A stretch of DNA of 39,530 nt, from contig JAUNTY010000026.1 in the NCBI GenBank assembly GCA_030538415.1, positions 1-39,530 of the forward strand. Direction: 5' to 3'. Shown one piece after another: positions 24,974 to 34,548 of the stretch (position 1 is the first letter of the stretch; each line of letters opens with the position of its first letter). A model generated the notes under the pieces. The model searched no databases. It was given only the letters and a program-made list of their open reading frames with translations, and was not told where the DNA came from. Position numbers and translations under genes: made by a program. This DNA is from Neisseria sp. (GTDB lineage: Bacteria; Pseudomonadota; Gammaproteobacteria; Burkholderiales; Neisseriaceae).

Positions 24974-25792
24974 ATGCCCCAGCCCGTCTGCTACGCCGTT
25001 TTCGGCAATCCGATCGCCCACAGCAAATCGCCGCAAATCCATTTGCAGTTTGCCGCCGCTGAAGGCGCAAACATCGAATACGAGCGCATCCTCGCCGAGG
25101 TCGGCGGATTTGCCGCCGCCGCCAAAGCCTTTTTTGCCGCAGGCGGACAAGGCGCAAACGTGACCGTGCCCTTCAAAACCGATGCCTACGATTGGGTGGA
25201 CGAACGCTCGCCGCGCGCAGAAGCCGCCGGGGCGGTCAACACCATCATCCCGCTTGCCGACGGCCGTTTCCGTGGCGACAACACCGACGGCGTGGGCATG
25301 GTCAACGACATCATTCAGGCGCAGGGCATTTCGCTGGCGGGCAAAAATATCCTGCTGCTCGGCGCGGGCGGCGCGGTGCGCGGCGTGATCGAGCCTTTAT
25401 TGGCCGAACAGCCCGCCAGCCTCACCATTGCCAACCGCAGCGCCGACAAAGCCGTCGAGCTGGCCGAGCGCTTCGGCATCAGCGCCTCGCCTTTGGCCGA
25501 TTTGCCGCCCCATCATTTCGACATCATCATCAACGGCACTTCCGGCGGCTTGAGCGGCGAATTGCCCGCCGTCGATGCCGCCGTGTTCGGCGCGTGCGAG
25601 CTGGCATACGACATGGTATATGGCGCGGCGGCGGCGCGTTTTCTCGATTTTGCCCAACAATCGGGCGCGCAAAAAACTTCAGACGGCCTCGGTATGCTGG
25701 TCGGCCAGGCCGCATTTGCCTACCAACTCTGGCGCGGCTTCGCCCCCGACATCGCCGCTGTCAGCCGCTACATGAGGGAACACCATGCTTAA
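24974..25792 (+). CDS. aroE: Shikimate dehydrogenase
   Basis: A 272-residue NADP-dependent enzyme of the chorismate pathway, reducing 3-dehydroshikimate to shikimate. Visible are [14 protein letters not shown] (substrate loop), [15 protein letters not shown] (catalytic lysine), [27 protein letters not shown] (NADP Rossmann loop), [16 protein letters not shown] and [14 protein letters not shown]. An uptake sequence is within the coding region (about 25677-25689, encoding TSDGL). It overlaps mtgA by 8 bp, so the two are co-translated. Confidence 0.97.
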   Translation: MPQPVCYAVFGNPIAHSKSPQIHLQFAAAEGANIEYERILAEVGGFAAAAKAFFAAGGQGANVTVPFKTDAYDWVDERSPRAEAAGAVNTIIPLADGRFRGDNTDGVGMVNDIIQAQGISLAGKNILLLGAGGAVRGVIEPLLAEQPASLTIANRSADKAVELAERFGISASPLADLPPHHFDIIINGTSGGLSGELPAVDAAVFGACELAYDMVYGAAAARFLDFAQQSGAQKTSDGLGMLVGQAAFAYQLWRGFAPDIAAVSRYMREHHA

Positions 25793-26471
25793 ATGGCTGC
25801 TGGCGCTGCCGTTTGCAGCCTTCATCCTCTTCAACGCCTACGTTTACGGCAACATCATCAGCTACCGCGCCATCGCCCCCAAGCAAAGCGCGTTTATGAG
25901 CATGCGCATGAGCGAATACCGCGCCGAGGGCAAAAACATCCCGCTCGATTACCGCTGGACGGCTTACGGCGACATCTCCACCAACCTCAAAAAAGCCCTG
26001 ATCGCCTCCGAAGACGCCAAATTCGCCGAACACGGCGGCTTCGACTGGAGCGGCATTCAAAACGCCATCAAGCGCAACCAGAAAAGCGGTCAAGTGCGCG
26101 CCGGCGGCTCGACCATCAGCCAGCAGCTCGCCAAAAACCTGTTTCTCAACGACAGCCGCAGCTACCTCCGCAAAGCCGAAGAAGCCGCCATCACCGCCAT
26201 GCTCGAAGCCACCACCGACAAAGACCGCATTTTTGCTTTGTATTTGAATGTTATCGAATGGGCGCCCGGCGTATTCGGCGCAGAAGCCGCCTCGCAGCAT
26301 TTCTATCAAAAATCCGCCGACAAACTCACCCGCCAGCAAGCCGCCCAACTCGCCGCCCGCGTACCGCGCCCGCTCTATTACGCCGCCAACCCGCGCGACA
26401 GAGGCTTGCGCAACAAAACCAACATCATCTTGCGGCGCATGGGGTCGGCGGAATTGCCGGACACAGAATAA
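25785..26471 (+). CDS. mtgA: Monofunctional peptidoglycan glycosyltransferase MtgA
   Basis: A 228-residue single-pass membrane enzyme of the GT51 family that polymerises lipid II glycan without a transpeptidase domain. It has an N-terminal membrane helix (about 3-22). GT51 motifs are [20 protein letters not shown] (catalytic Glu), [35 protein letters not shown] and [20 protein letters not shown]. The start lies inside the aroE end and AGGGAACACC precedes it. The aroE-mtgA pair is followed by a shared terminator with dapB. Confidence 0.96.
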   Translation: MLKWLLALPFAAFILFNAYVYGNIISYRAIAPKQSAFMSMRMSEYRAEGKNIPLDYRWTAYGDISTNLKKALIASEDAKFAEHGGFDWSGIQNAIKRNQKSGQVRAGGSTISQQLAKNLFLNDSRSYLRKAEEAAITAMLEATTDKDRIFALYLNVIEWAPGVFGAEAASQHFYQKSADKLTRQQAAQLAARVPRPLYYAANPRDRGLRNKTNIILRRMGSAELPDTE

Positions 26472-26483
26472 ACCGACCATGAT

Positions 26484-26520
26484 AAAGGCCGTCTGAAATA
26501 CAGGTTTCAGACGGCCTTTT
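26484..26520. terminator. Inverted uptake-sequence terminator (bidirectional)
   Basis: A 15-bp stem AAAGGCCGTCTGAAA with its complement and a 6-base loop, ending in TTTTTAT on the plus strand. It lies between the convergent mtgA and dapB genes. Confidence 0.78.
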
Positions 26521-26542
26521 TATTCATTGCGATACCATCACC

Positions 26543-27367
<825 letters not shown>

Positions 27368-27805
27368 TTAGGGGTTGGCGGTCGGAACGGTTTGCGGCTG
27401 AATCGGGCGGTATTGCGCGGCGGCTTCGCTCAGGGCAGCGGCCTGTTCGGCCTGCATCTGCTGGATGGCGTGTTCGATGGCGTTGCCTTCGGCGCGCGCC
27501 AGCTGGTCGTTTTCAAAATAAAGGGTGAGGATGCGCTCGTCGTTTTCAATCACGCCGTTGCGGGTGGTGTAAAACACATAATCCCAGCGCTCGGCATGGA
27601 AGGGGTCGCGCAAGAGCGGCGTGCCGAGCAGGAGCTGCACCTGGTCGCGGGTCATGCCCGGCTGCAGGGAAACCACGGCGCGGGCGTCAAGCTCGTTGCC
27701 CTGCACCACTTTGAGTTTGTAGGAGGGGAAGTTGGACACACGCTCGGCGGAGCAGGCGGCGAGACCCATCAGGGCAGCCAGGGCAAGGCATAAAGGTTTG
27801 TTCAC
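27368..27805 (-). CDS. bamE: Outer-membrane assembly lipoprotein BamE
   Basis: A 145-residue lipoprotein of the SmpA/OmlA family, part of the BAM complex that folds outer-membrane proteins. The signal peptide ends in LAAC (Cys18). The BamE fold is seen in YKLKVVQGNELDARAVVSLQ, PGMTRDQVQLLLGTPLLRDP, RWDYVFYTTRNG and RILTLYFENDQLARAEG. A glutamine- and alanine-rich tail follows, longer than in E. coli BamE (113 residues). The start codon is GTG, with AAAGGTAAAACC before it. Divergent from fur by about 220 bp. Confidence 0.93.
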   Translation of the reverse strand: MNKPLCLALAALMGLAACSAERVSNFPSYKLKVVQGNELDARAVVSLQPGMTRDQVQLLLGTPLLRDPFHAERWDYVFYTTRNGVIENDERILTLYFENDQLARAEGNAIEHAIQQMQAEQAAALSEAAAQYRPIQPQTVPTANP

Positions 27806-27984
27806 GGTTTTACCTTTCGGGGATGATGTGGTTGGGCATCAGTATGCCTGAATGGTTCCAATATGGCTATGGCGACCCGCACGCAGCCTTGATGGCGGCG
27901 CGGCAACAGCGGAAACGATGCCTTCGGGCGCTTCAATTGAAAACCTTTATCATCTGATAGTGGGCAAAGCAGTTAAAAATGCGT

Positions 27985-27998
27985 ATTATAGCGATAAT
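27985..27998 (+). promoter_or_regulatory. Palindrome upstream of fur, possible operator
   Basis: The sequence ATTATAGCGATAAT is an imperfect inverted repeat overlapping a possible -10 box (TATTAT, 27984-27989), 27 bp before the fur start codon. It has the ATAAT halves of a Fur box but is shorter than the full 19-bp consensus. Autoregulation is a suggestion only. Confidence 0.35.
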
Positions 27999-28024
27999 TA
28001 CACCACACGGGTATGGAAACCATT

Positions 28025-28453
28025 ATGGAAAGCAATATCGCGCAATTAAAAGACAGCGGCCTCAAAGTGACCGGCCCGCGCCTGAAAATTCTGGACTTGT
28101 TTGAAAGCCATGCGGAAGAGCATTTAAGCGCGGAAGACGTGTACCGCATCCTGCTTGATGAAGGCATCGAAATCGGCGTGGCCACGATTTACCGCGTGCT
28201 CACCCAATTCGAGCAGGCGGGCATTTTGCTGCGCCACCATTTCGAAACCGGCAAGGCGGTGTATGAGCTGAACACCGGCGGCCACCACGACCACATCGTC
28301 TGCGTGAAATGCGGTAAGGTGACCGAATTCCACAACGATGAAATCGAGAAGCTGCAAGACACCATCGCCGAGGAAAATGGCTACCGCATCGTCGATCACG
28401 CGCTGTATATGTATGGCGTGTGCGGCGACTGCCAGAAAAAAGAAAGACGCTAG
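28025..28453 (+). CDS. fur: Ferric uptake regulator Fur
   Basis: A 142-residue iron-dependent repressor. The winged helix is at residues 1-80 (LKVTGPRLKILDLFESHAEE, HLSAEDVYRILLDEGIEIGV, ATIYRVLTQFEQAGIL), followed by the dimerisation/metal domain with HHFETGKAVYELN, GGHHDHIVCVKCG (histidine cluster and first CxxC) and YGVCGDCQ (second CxxC). The sequence matches neisserial Fur closely. The start at 28025 is chosen by homology; an in-frame ATG at 28013 is also possible. Gene order bamE/fur/aat is the same as in the meningococcus as I recall it. Confidence 0.96.
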   Translation: MESNIAQLKDSGLKVTGPRLKILDLFESHAEEHLSAEDVYRILLDEGIEIGVATIYRVLTQFEQAGILLRHHFETGKAVYELNTGGHHDHIVCVKCGKVTEFHNDEIEKLQDTIAEENGYRIVDHALYMYGVCGDCQKKERR

Positions 28454-28471
28454 TTTTCTGTTTATCCTTTG

Positions 28472-28506
28472 CAGACGGCCTGATGCTTCAAACATCAGGC
28501 CGTCTG
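28472..28506 (+). terminator. Inverted uptake-sequence terminator after fur
   Basis: A 14-bp stem CAGACGGCCTGATG with its complement and a 7-base loop, 18 bp after the fur stop codon. Here the uptake sequences face outward, the reverse of the other terminators in the window. Confidence 0.65.
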
Positions 28507-28538
28507 AACACACGCGTTTTCCGTGAGGCCGTCTGAAT

Positions 28539-29270
28539 ATGCATATCCCCCGGCTTGATTCGAACAGCCTGTCGTTTCCCGATGTGCACGAAGCCATCCG
28601 CGAGCGCGACGGGCTGGTGGCCGTGGGCGGTGATTTGAGCGCCGCGCGCCTGCTGGCGGCCTATCCGCAGGGCATTTTCCCGTGGTTTTCAGACGGCCAG
28701 CCGGTTTGCTGGTGGGCGCTGTCGCCACGCACCGTGCTTTATCCCGACAAGCTGCACATCGGCCGCTCGCTCGCCAAAACCCTGCGCAACAAACCTTATG
28801 CGGTCACCGCCAATCAGGCTTTTGCCGCCGTCATCGCCGCCTGCGCCGCCACCCTGCGCCCGGGGCAGAACGGCAGCTGGATTACCCGCAGCATGCAGGA
28901 AGCCTATGTCCGCCTGCACGGGCTCGGCCATGCACATTCGTTTGAATGCTGGTATCCCAACGATGAAGGCCGTCTGCATCTGGCGGGCGGCTTGTATGGC
29001 GTGCAAATCGGGCGCGTATTTTACGGCGAATCGATGTTTGCCCGGCAAAGCGACGCCTCTAAAATCGCCTTTGCCACCGCAGTGCCGCACTTGGCCGAAT
29101 GCGGCATTGAATTGATTGACTGCCAGATGAATACCGGGCATTTGGCGCGCTTCGGTTCGGAAGAACTGGATTTTCATGACTTTCAGACGGCCTTGCAGCG
29201 GCTGAATGCACAATCACTTGTAAAGCCCATAGCGCGTATGTTGGTGGGGATAAACCGGATAGATGTGTGA
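28539..29270 (+). CDS. aat: Leucyl/phenylalanyl-tRNA-protein transferase
   Basis: A 243-residue enzyme that adds Leu or Phe from tRNA to N-terminal Lys or Arg of proteins for ClpS/ClpAP degradation (N-degron pathway). Seen are GLVAVGGDLSAARLLAAYPQ, GIFPWFSDGQPVCWWALSPR, SWITRSMQEAYVRLHGLGHA, HSFECWYPN, GGLYGVQIGRVFYGESMFAR and ELIDCQMNTGHLARFGS. The start codon lies one base after an uptake sequence; the only Shine-Dalgarno-like bases (GAGG) are the beginning of that uptake sequence, about 10 bases before the ATG. A second uptake sequence is in the FSDG segment. Confidence 0.97.
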   Translation: MHIPRLDSNSLSFPDVHEAIRERDGLVAVGGDLSAARLLAAYPQGIFPWFSDGQPVCWWALSPRTVLYPDKLHIGRSLAKTLRNKPYAVTANQAFAAVIAACAATLRPGQNGSWITRSMQEAYVRLHGLGHAHSFECWYPNDEGRLHLAGGLYGVQIGRVFYGESMFARQSDASKIAFATAVPHLAECGIELIDCQMNTGHLARFGSEELDFHDFQTALQRLNAQSLVKPIARMLVGINRIDV

Positions 29271-29285
29271 TGCCGGTTCAAAAAA

Positions 29286-29316
29286 CAGGCCGTCTGAAAA
29301 ACTTTCAGACGGCCTG
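29286..29316 (+). terminator. Inverted uptake-sequence terminator after aat
   Basis: A 14-bp stem CAGGCCGTCTGAAA with its complement and a 3-base loop, 15 bp after the aat stop codon. Confidence 0.7.
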
Positions 29317-29330
29317 AGATCTTTGCAATA

Positions 29331-29406
29331 TATAGTCGGAGAAATTAAGCTTTCTACGGCGTTGGCTCGCCGCCTTGTATTAAAACTTCATTTCTCCGAC
29401 TGTATA
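29331..29406. repeat. Correia-like element, short form, family A
   Basis: About 76 bp from TATAGTCGGAGAAATTAAG to TTCTCCGACTGTATA (with an inserted G near the end), with the core reduced to CTACGGCGTTGGCTCGCCGC. It abuts the miniature element at 29409. Confidence 0.75.
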
Positions 29407-29408
29407 TA

Positions 29409-29653
29409 ACGTGAGTTCGGGATAAGGTAAATACATAGACAATGCAGAAACCTGTGAAAATTCAGTAATCTGTCCTCTCTCCTATGGGAGAGTTAGAGAG
29501 AGGGCAACGCCGTTGGAGGAAGAAACATTACTTAAGCCCGAGTGTTTAGCCCTCTCCCCAACCCTCTCCTCATCCCCTGCGAGGACAAGCGGGAGAGGGA
29601 GCAAGTTACTGAAATGTCAACAGTTACTCAAAATACTTATCCCGAACTCACGT
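29409..29653. mobile_element. Miniature inverted-repeat element, cargo type 2
   Basis: A 245-bp element with perfect 18-bp ends ACGTGAGTTCGGGATAAG, flanked by TA on both sides (29407-29408 and 29654-29655). The interior is unlike the copies at 7930 and 18246: it holds C+T-rich and G+A-rich tracts (CCCTCTCCCCAACCCTCTCC; GGGAGAGGGAGC) that can pair with each other, and no dRS3 unit. No coding region. Confidence 0.8.
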
Positions 29654-29655
29654 TA

Positions 29656-29763
29656 CATAGTGGAAAAACTTAATATTTGATACAAGGCAGCAAACCGCAG
29701 ACAGTACAGATAGTACGGCAAGGTGCAGCAACGCCGTAGCAGATATTAAGTTTTTTCACTATA
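29656..29763. repeat. Correia-like element, TIR family D
   Basis: 108 bp with ends CATAGTGGAAAAACTTAA and (complement) TATAGTGAAAAAACTTAA around a full core (CCGCAGACAGTACAG, TAGTACGGCAAGGTGCAGC). It lies directly beside the miniature element, so the gap 29271-29830 is a chain of hairpin, Correia, miniature element, Correia and hairpin. Confidence 0.85.
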
Positions 29764-29765
29764 AA

Positions 29766-29807
29766 AGGCCGTCTGAAACATGTTCGTTATCATGTTTCAG
29801 ACGGCCT
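29766..29807 (-). terminator. Long-stem uptake-sequence terminator of mtrCDE
   Basis: A 17-bp stem AGGCCGTCTGAAACATG with its complement and an 8-base loop, 23 bp after the mtrE stop codon. Confidence 0.78.
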
Positions 29808-29830
29808 GGATACCATCCGGCTACGGCGGT

Positions 29831-31288
29831 TTATTGTCCTGCAGCCTGTTGCACCGCCACACTGCTTTCATCTGTGGTATAGCGCTTCAGCCCGCCACCC
29901 AAAGCCTTATAAAGATCGGCCAGGTTTTCCAGACGGGTCAGCTGGGTTGCCAGCACCGTCGAATCCGCTCCGTAGCTGCTGCGCTCGGCATCCTGCATGT
30001 CGAGTGCATTGGCCACGCCATGCCGGTAGCGCAGGTTTACCAAACGCAGATAATCCGCGTAAGCCTTGCTCTGTTTGGCATTGGCCGCATAAGCCTTGTC
30101 CAGCTGCTCGCGCGCCACCAGCGCATTCGACACATCCTGAAATGCGCTTTGCACGGCGGCTTCATAATTCACGATTTCCACCTGCTGCATGATTTTGGCG
30201 TAATCCAGATTGGCCTTGTTGCTGCCCCAGTTGAAAATCGGCAGCGTGATGCTGGGCGCAAACGTCCAGGTGCGGTTGCCGCCTTTAAACAAACCGCTCA
30301 GCTCGTTGGAACCGGTGCCGATGGAGCTGGTGAGGCTGATGGTGGGGAAAAACGCGGCACGGGCGGCGCCGATATTGGCATTGGCCTGTTTCAACGCAAA
30401 CTCTGCCGAACGGATATCCGGGCGGTTAAGCAGCAAGTCAGACGACAAGCCCGCAGGCAGCTGGCTGATTTTGAACTGTTGGTTCAGCGGCAGGCCGGCC
30501 GGCAAATCATCGGGCAGCGGGCGACTGATTAGTAAAGCCAATGCATTGGCAGCCTGCTCGCGCGCCTGCACGGCGGTGGCGTAATCGGCGTTGGCCGACT
30601 CAATCAGCGCTTCCTGCTGGCGCAAATCCACCGCCGAAATCACACCTGCGCGATGACGCAGCTGCGCCAACTTGTAGGTGTCTTCACGGGTTTTCAATAC
30701 TTTTTGCGCCAATGCCATGCTCTCTTCCGCATAGCGCTGGTTGAAATAAGCCTTCGCCACCGACGAAATCAAGGTCAGATGCGTGGCGTCGCGGCTGGCC
30801 ACACTGGCGAAATAGCTTTGCAGCGCGGCTTCGTTGTTGCTGCGCACACGGCCGAACAAGTCCAGCTCATAACCGGTTACACCCAAGCCGACGCTGTAAG
30901 ACGAGCTCACATATGAATTACCGGTACCGCTCAAATCACGCGCCACACGACCCCTGCTGCCGCTGCCGCTGGCATCAATACCGGGCAGCAGCGCGGCGCG
31001 GCTGATGGCGTATTGCGCGCGCACGGCTTCGGCATTCAGCGCCGCCGCACGCAAATCGGTATTGCCTGCCAGCGCCAGCTCGATCAGGCTGTGCAGGCGC
31101 GGGTCGGCAAAATAATCCTGCCAGCCCAAAGAGGCCGCCTGAATGCTGCTTTCGGCCGCAGTATCGTATTTGTAGCCCTCCGGCACATTGACTGTCGGCT
31201 GCTCATACTTCGGAATCATGGTACAGGCCGACAAGGCCGCGCTAACCATCACGGCAGTGAGCGCCGGTTTTACATTCCATTTCATCAT
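29831..31288 (-). CDS. mtrE: MtrE-type outer-membrane efflux channel
   Basis: A 485-residue TolC-family lipoprotein channel. The signal peptide ends in LSAC (Cys22), followed by TMIPKYEQPTVNVPEGYKYD, close to the gonococcal MtrE start. Outer membrane efflux repeats are seen at about 70-260 and 285-470 (LIELALAGNTDLRAAALNAE; RPDIRSAEFALKQANANIGA). It forms the trimeric outer-membrane exit duct for the MtrCD pump. The start codon overlaps the mtrD stop (ATGA), so translation is coupled. A second ATG follows immediately at 31285. The sequence is slightly longer at the C-terminus than gonococcal MtrE as I recall it. Confidence 0.95.
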   Translation of the reverse strand: MMKWNVKPALTAVMVSAALSACTMIPKYEQPTVNVPEGYKYDTAAESSIQAASLGWQDYFADPRLHSLIELALAGNTDLRAAALNAEAVRAQYAISRAALLPGIDASGSGSRGRVARDLSGTGNSYVSSSYSVGLGVTGYELDLFGRVRSNNEAALQSYFASVASRDATHLTLISSVAKAYFNQRYAEESMALAQKVLKTREDTYKLAQLRHRAGVISAVDLRQQEALIESANADYATAVQAREQAANALALLISRPLPDDLPAGLPLNQQFKISQLPAGLSSDLLLNRPDIRSAEFALKQANANIGAARAAFFPTISLTSSIGTGSNELSGLFKGGNRTWTFAPSITLPIFNWGSNKANLDYAKIMQQVEIVNYEAAVQSAFQDVSNALVAREQLDKAYAANAKQSKAYADYLRLVNLRYRHGVANALDMQDAERSSYGADSTVLATQLTRLENLADLYKALGGGLKRYTTDESSVAVQQAAGQ

Positions 31289-34200
31289 GCTTTATCCTTG
31301 TCGTCTTTGTCATCCGGCTCATCGCCGTGCAATTCGCGTTTTTCTTCTTCACTCAAGCCCTGCTCGGCATCGGCCACGTATTTATCTACGCTTTCGGGCG
31401 TCATGCCGGCATGCTCGGAAGCCAGCGCAAACCGCTCCTGCTGGCGCTTGCTGCCTTTAAACAGCTTGCGCACGGCGGCATAGAAGCTCGGTACCAGGAA
31501 AACCGCCAGGAACGTACCGATCAGCATGCCCCAGAACACCACCGTACCAATGGCGCGCTGGCTGGCGGAGCTGGCGCCGGTGGCGACATACAGCGGCACC
31601 ACGCCGAGAATAAACGCAAACGACGTCATCAGAATCGGGCGGAAACGCAGATGCGCGGCAGCCAATGCAGCCTCCATCGCGCTCTTGCCCTGCGCCTGCA
31701 AATCTTTGGCAAATTCGATAATCAGAATCGCGTTTTTCGCGCTCAGGCCGATGACCGTAATCATGCCCACTTGGAAATAAATGCCGTTGGTATAACCGCG
31801 ACCCCAGGCGCCCATAACCACGCCGAGAATACCCAGCGGCACCACCAGAATCACCGCCAGCGGAATCGACCAGCTTTCATACAGAGCCGCCAACACGAGG
31901 AACACCGCCAGAATCGACAGCGCATACAACAGGTAAGTTTGCGCGCCGCCTTTGGCCTGTTCGCGTGACTGGCCGTCCCATTCGAGGCTGTAACCGCTGC
32001 CCAGCTCATCCACCAGGCGCTGGATTTCCTCCATCGCCTGACCGCTGGAATAACCGGCAGCCGGCGAGCCGGTAATCTGCATGGACGGATAGCCGTTGAA
32101 GCGCACGCTTTGCTGCTGTCCGTCCACCCAGGAAGCCGTGGCTACAGTTGACAGCGGCACCAGACCGCCGCTGGTATTCGGCACAGTCAGGTTCAGCACC
32201 TCTTCAGGCTGCATGCGCGCGTTGGCATCCGCCTGCACGATAACGCGCTGCAAGCGGCCGCTGTTGGGGAAGTCGTTGACATAAGTGGAGCCCAAAGCCG
32301 TGGCCAGCAGCGACTGCACGCTGGCAAAGCTCACGCCCTGCGCAGCCAGCGCATCGCGGTTGAACTCGATTTTCAGCTGCGGCGCGTCTTCCAGACCGGA
32401 AGTGCGCACGTCGGTCAAAATCGGACTTTGGCGCGCCTTGGCCACCAATTCGTTACGCTTGGCCAGCAAGGCGGCGTGACCGCTGCTGTTGCGGTCTTGC
32501 AGATACATGCTGAAACCCGCATTGTTGCCAAGCTCACTGATGGCGGGCGGGTTGACGGCAATGGCGAAACCATCGCGCACGGTGCCCATCAGCGCGCCGG
32601 TGATTTTGCCCGCCATTGATTCGGCATCCTCACCTGCAGCAGTACGGTCAGCCCAGTCTTTCAGCATCACAAAGCCCATCGCCATGTTTTGACCGCTGCC
32701 GGAAAAGCTGAAACCGGAAATTGCCAAAAAGTTTTCCACTTCCGGCATGGAGGTAATCACCTCGTTGGCAATTGCCATCGTGCCATCGGTGCGCTCTTTG
32801 GTCGCGCCCGGCGGCAACTGTACGCTCACCATCAAATAACCCTGGTCTTCAGACGGCATAAACGAAGTCGGAATGCGGGTAAACACGAAGCCGGCAATCG
32901 CAATCACGGCAATATAGATAATCGCCATGCGGCCGGTGCGGCGCAAAGCTTTCGCCACAATACCTTCATAACGGTGGGTGGCAGTGTTGAAATGGCGGTT
33001 AAACCAGCCGAAAAAGCCTTTTTTCTCATCGTTGTGCCCTTTGGCCACCGGCTTGAGCAGGGTGGCGCACAAGGCGGGTGTGAGCGACAGCGCGAGAAAG
33101 GCCGAGAAGGCAATCGAAATCGCCATCACCACGGCAAACTGGCGGTAAATATTACCGGTGGCGCCGGAAAACATCGCCAACGGCACAAATACCGAAACCA
33201 AAACCGCAGTAATACCGATAACCGCGCCGGAAATCTGGCTCATGGCTTTCTTGGTGGCCTGCACCGGCGGCAGGCCTTCTTCGGCCATCACGCGCTCCAC
33301 GTTTTCCACCACCACAATGGCGTCATCGACCACAATACCGATCACCAACACCATGGCAAACATGGTCAACACGTTAATCGAGTAGCCCAGATACCACATG
33401 GAGGCAAACGCGCCCAACAGCGAAATCGGCACCACAATGGTCGGAATGATGGTGTAGCGGAAGTTTTGCAAGAAAATAAACATCACGATAAACACCAGCA
33501 CCATCGCTTCAATCAGCGTGTGTACCACTTTTTCAATCGAAATCGATACGAATTTCGAGGTATCGTAAGGTGTGCTCCAAGTGACGCCGCTGGGCAGATA
33601 ATTGGCCAGCTCGCCCATTTTGTCGCGGGTCAGCTGCGCGGTCGCCATGGCATTGCCGCTGGTGGAGAGCATGACCGCCATACCCACGGTGGGTTTGCCG
33701 TTCAAGCGGGTAGAAGCATCGTAGCTCTGGCTGCCCAAGCCGATTTGCGCCACGTCTTTCAAACGCACGGCCGCACCGGAGCTGGCGGGATTCAGAATGA
33801 TGTTGCCGAATTCTTCCGCTGTGCTTAACTGGCCCTGCGAAGTGATGGTAGCCGTGATGGTCTGCCCCTGAACGGCAGGCAGCGCACCGAGCGAACCGGC
33901 GGAAATCTGCGCGTTTTGCGCGCTGATGGCCGAATTCACATCAGCAAACGACAGGTTATAACCACGCAGCTTCTGCGGGTCTACCCAAATCCGCATGGCG
34001 CGTTGCGCACCAAACAGACGCACCTCGCCCACGCCCTCGAGACGTTGCAGCTCGGGGCGGATATTGCGTTCGGCATAGTCGGCCAATGCTTCCGTAGACA
34101 TGGTGTCGGAAGACAACATCACCACCATCAGGAAGTTGGACATCGATTTGGATACGGTTACACCATTTTGCTGTACCGATGCCGGCAAGGTGGATTCCAC

Positions 34201-34539
34201 CTGCGACAGGCGGTTTTGCACGTTTACCTGGGCGATATTTTCATCGGTTTCCGGCGTAAAAGTGAGGGAAACCGTGCCGCTGCCGCTGGAAGACGCATTG
34301 GTGCTCATATAATCCAGGCCTTCCAAGCCGTTCATATTGCGCTCAATCACCGCCAACACGCTGTCTTCCATCACTTGGGCGGAAGCGCCCGGGTAGGTGG
34401 CGGTCAGCGTGATGGTGGGCGCGGCCACCGACGGATATTGCGACACCGGCAGGCTGCGGATGCCGAACAGGCCGGCCAAAATAATAAAAATCGCAATCAC
34501 CCAGGCAAAAATCGGGCGATCGATAAAAAACTGAGCCAT
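31285..34539 (-). CDS. mtrD: MtrD-type RND multidrug efflux transporter
   Basis: A 1084-residue inner-membrane RND (HAE1) transporter, proton-driven. Seen are MAQFFIDRPIFAWVIAIFII at the start, PTITLTATYPGASAQVMEDS, YDTSKFVSISIEKVVHTLIE, VLVIGIVVDDAIVVVENVER (proton-relay aspartates in helix 4, about residue 405), FSGSGQNMAMGFVMLKDW and GLSAKNAILIIEFAKDLQ. Twelve membrane helices and two large periplasmic loops fit the family. The C-terminus is a charged tail (EEEKRELHGDEPDDKDDKDK) of about 45 residues that I do not recall in gonococcal MtrD. It is 9 bp after mtrC with AAGGACGACTC before the ATG. An AT-dialect uptake sequence is inside near 32849. Confidence 0.97.
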   Translation of the reverse strand: MAQFFIDRPIFAWVIAIFIILAGLFGIRSLPVSQYPSVAAPTITLTATYPGASAQVMEDSVLAVIERNMNGLEGLDYMSTNASSSGSGTVSLTFTPETDENIAQVNVQNRLSQVESTLPASVQQNGVTVSKSMSNFLMVVMLSSDTMSTEALADYAERNIRPELQRLEGVGEVRLFGAQRAMRIWVDPQKLRGYNLSFADVNSAISAQNAQISAGSLGALPAVQGQTITATITSQGQLSTAEEFGNIILNPASSGAAVRLKDVAQIGLGSQSYDASTRLNGKPTVGMAVMLSTSGNAMATAQLTRDKMGELANYLPSGVTWSTPYDTSKFVSISIEKVVHTLIEAMVLVFIVMFIFLQNFRYTIIPTIVVPISLLGAFASMWYLGYSINVLTMFAMVLVIGIVVDDAIVVVENVERVMAEEGLPPVQATKKAMSQISGAVIGITAVLVSVFVPLAMFSGATGNIYRQFAVVMAISIAFSAFLALSLTPALCATLLKPVAKGHNDEKKGFFGWFNRHFNTATHRYEGIVAKALRRTGRMAIIYIAVIAIAGFVFTRIPTSFMPSEDQGYLMVSVQLPPGATKERTDGTMAIANEVITSMPEVENFLAISGFSFSGSGQNMAMGFVMLKDWADRTAAGEDAESMAGKITGALMGTVRDGFAIAVNPPAISELGNNAGFSMYLQDRNSSGHAALLAKRNELVAKARQSPILTDVRTSGLEDAPQLKIEFNRDALAAQGVSFASVQSLLATALGSTYVNDFPNSGRLQRVIVQADANARMQPEEVLNLTVPNTSGGLVPLSTVATASWVDGQQQSVRFNGYPSMQITGSPAAGYSSGQAMEEIQRLVDELGSGYSLEWDGQSREQAKGGAQTYLLYALSILAVFLVLAALYESWSIPLAVILVVPLGILGVVMGAWGRGYTNGIYFQVGMITVIGLSAKNAILIIEFAKDLQAQGKSAMEAALAAAHLRFRPILMTSFAFILGVVPLYVATGASSASQRAIGTVVFWGMLIGTFLAVFLVPSFYAAVRKLFKGSKRQQERFALASEHAGMTPESVDKYVADAEQGLSEEEKRELHGDEPDDKDDKDKA

Positions 34540-34548
34540 GAGTCGTCC

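Noticed and set aside
32689-33828. A 379-codon open frame on the plus strand inside mtrD
   Set aside because: It is antisense to a certain gene, rich in His, Gln and Arg as expected of the reverse strand of G+C-rich coding DNA, and has no ribosome-binding site or recognisable domain.
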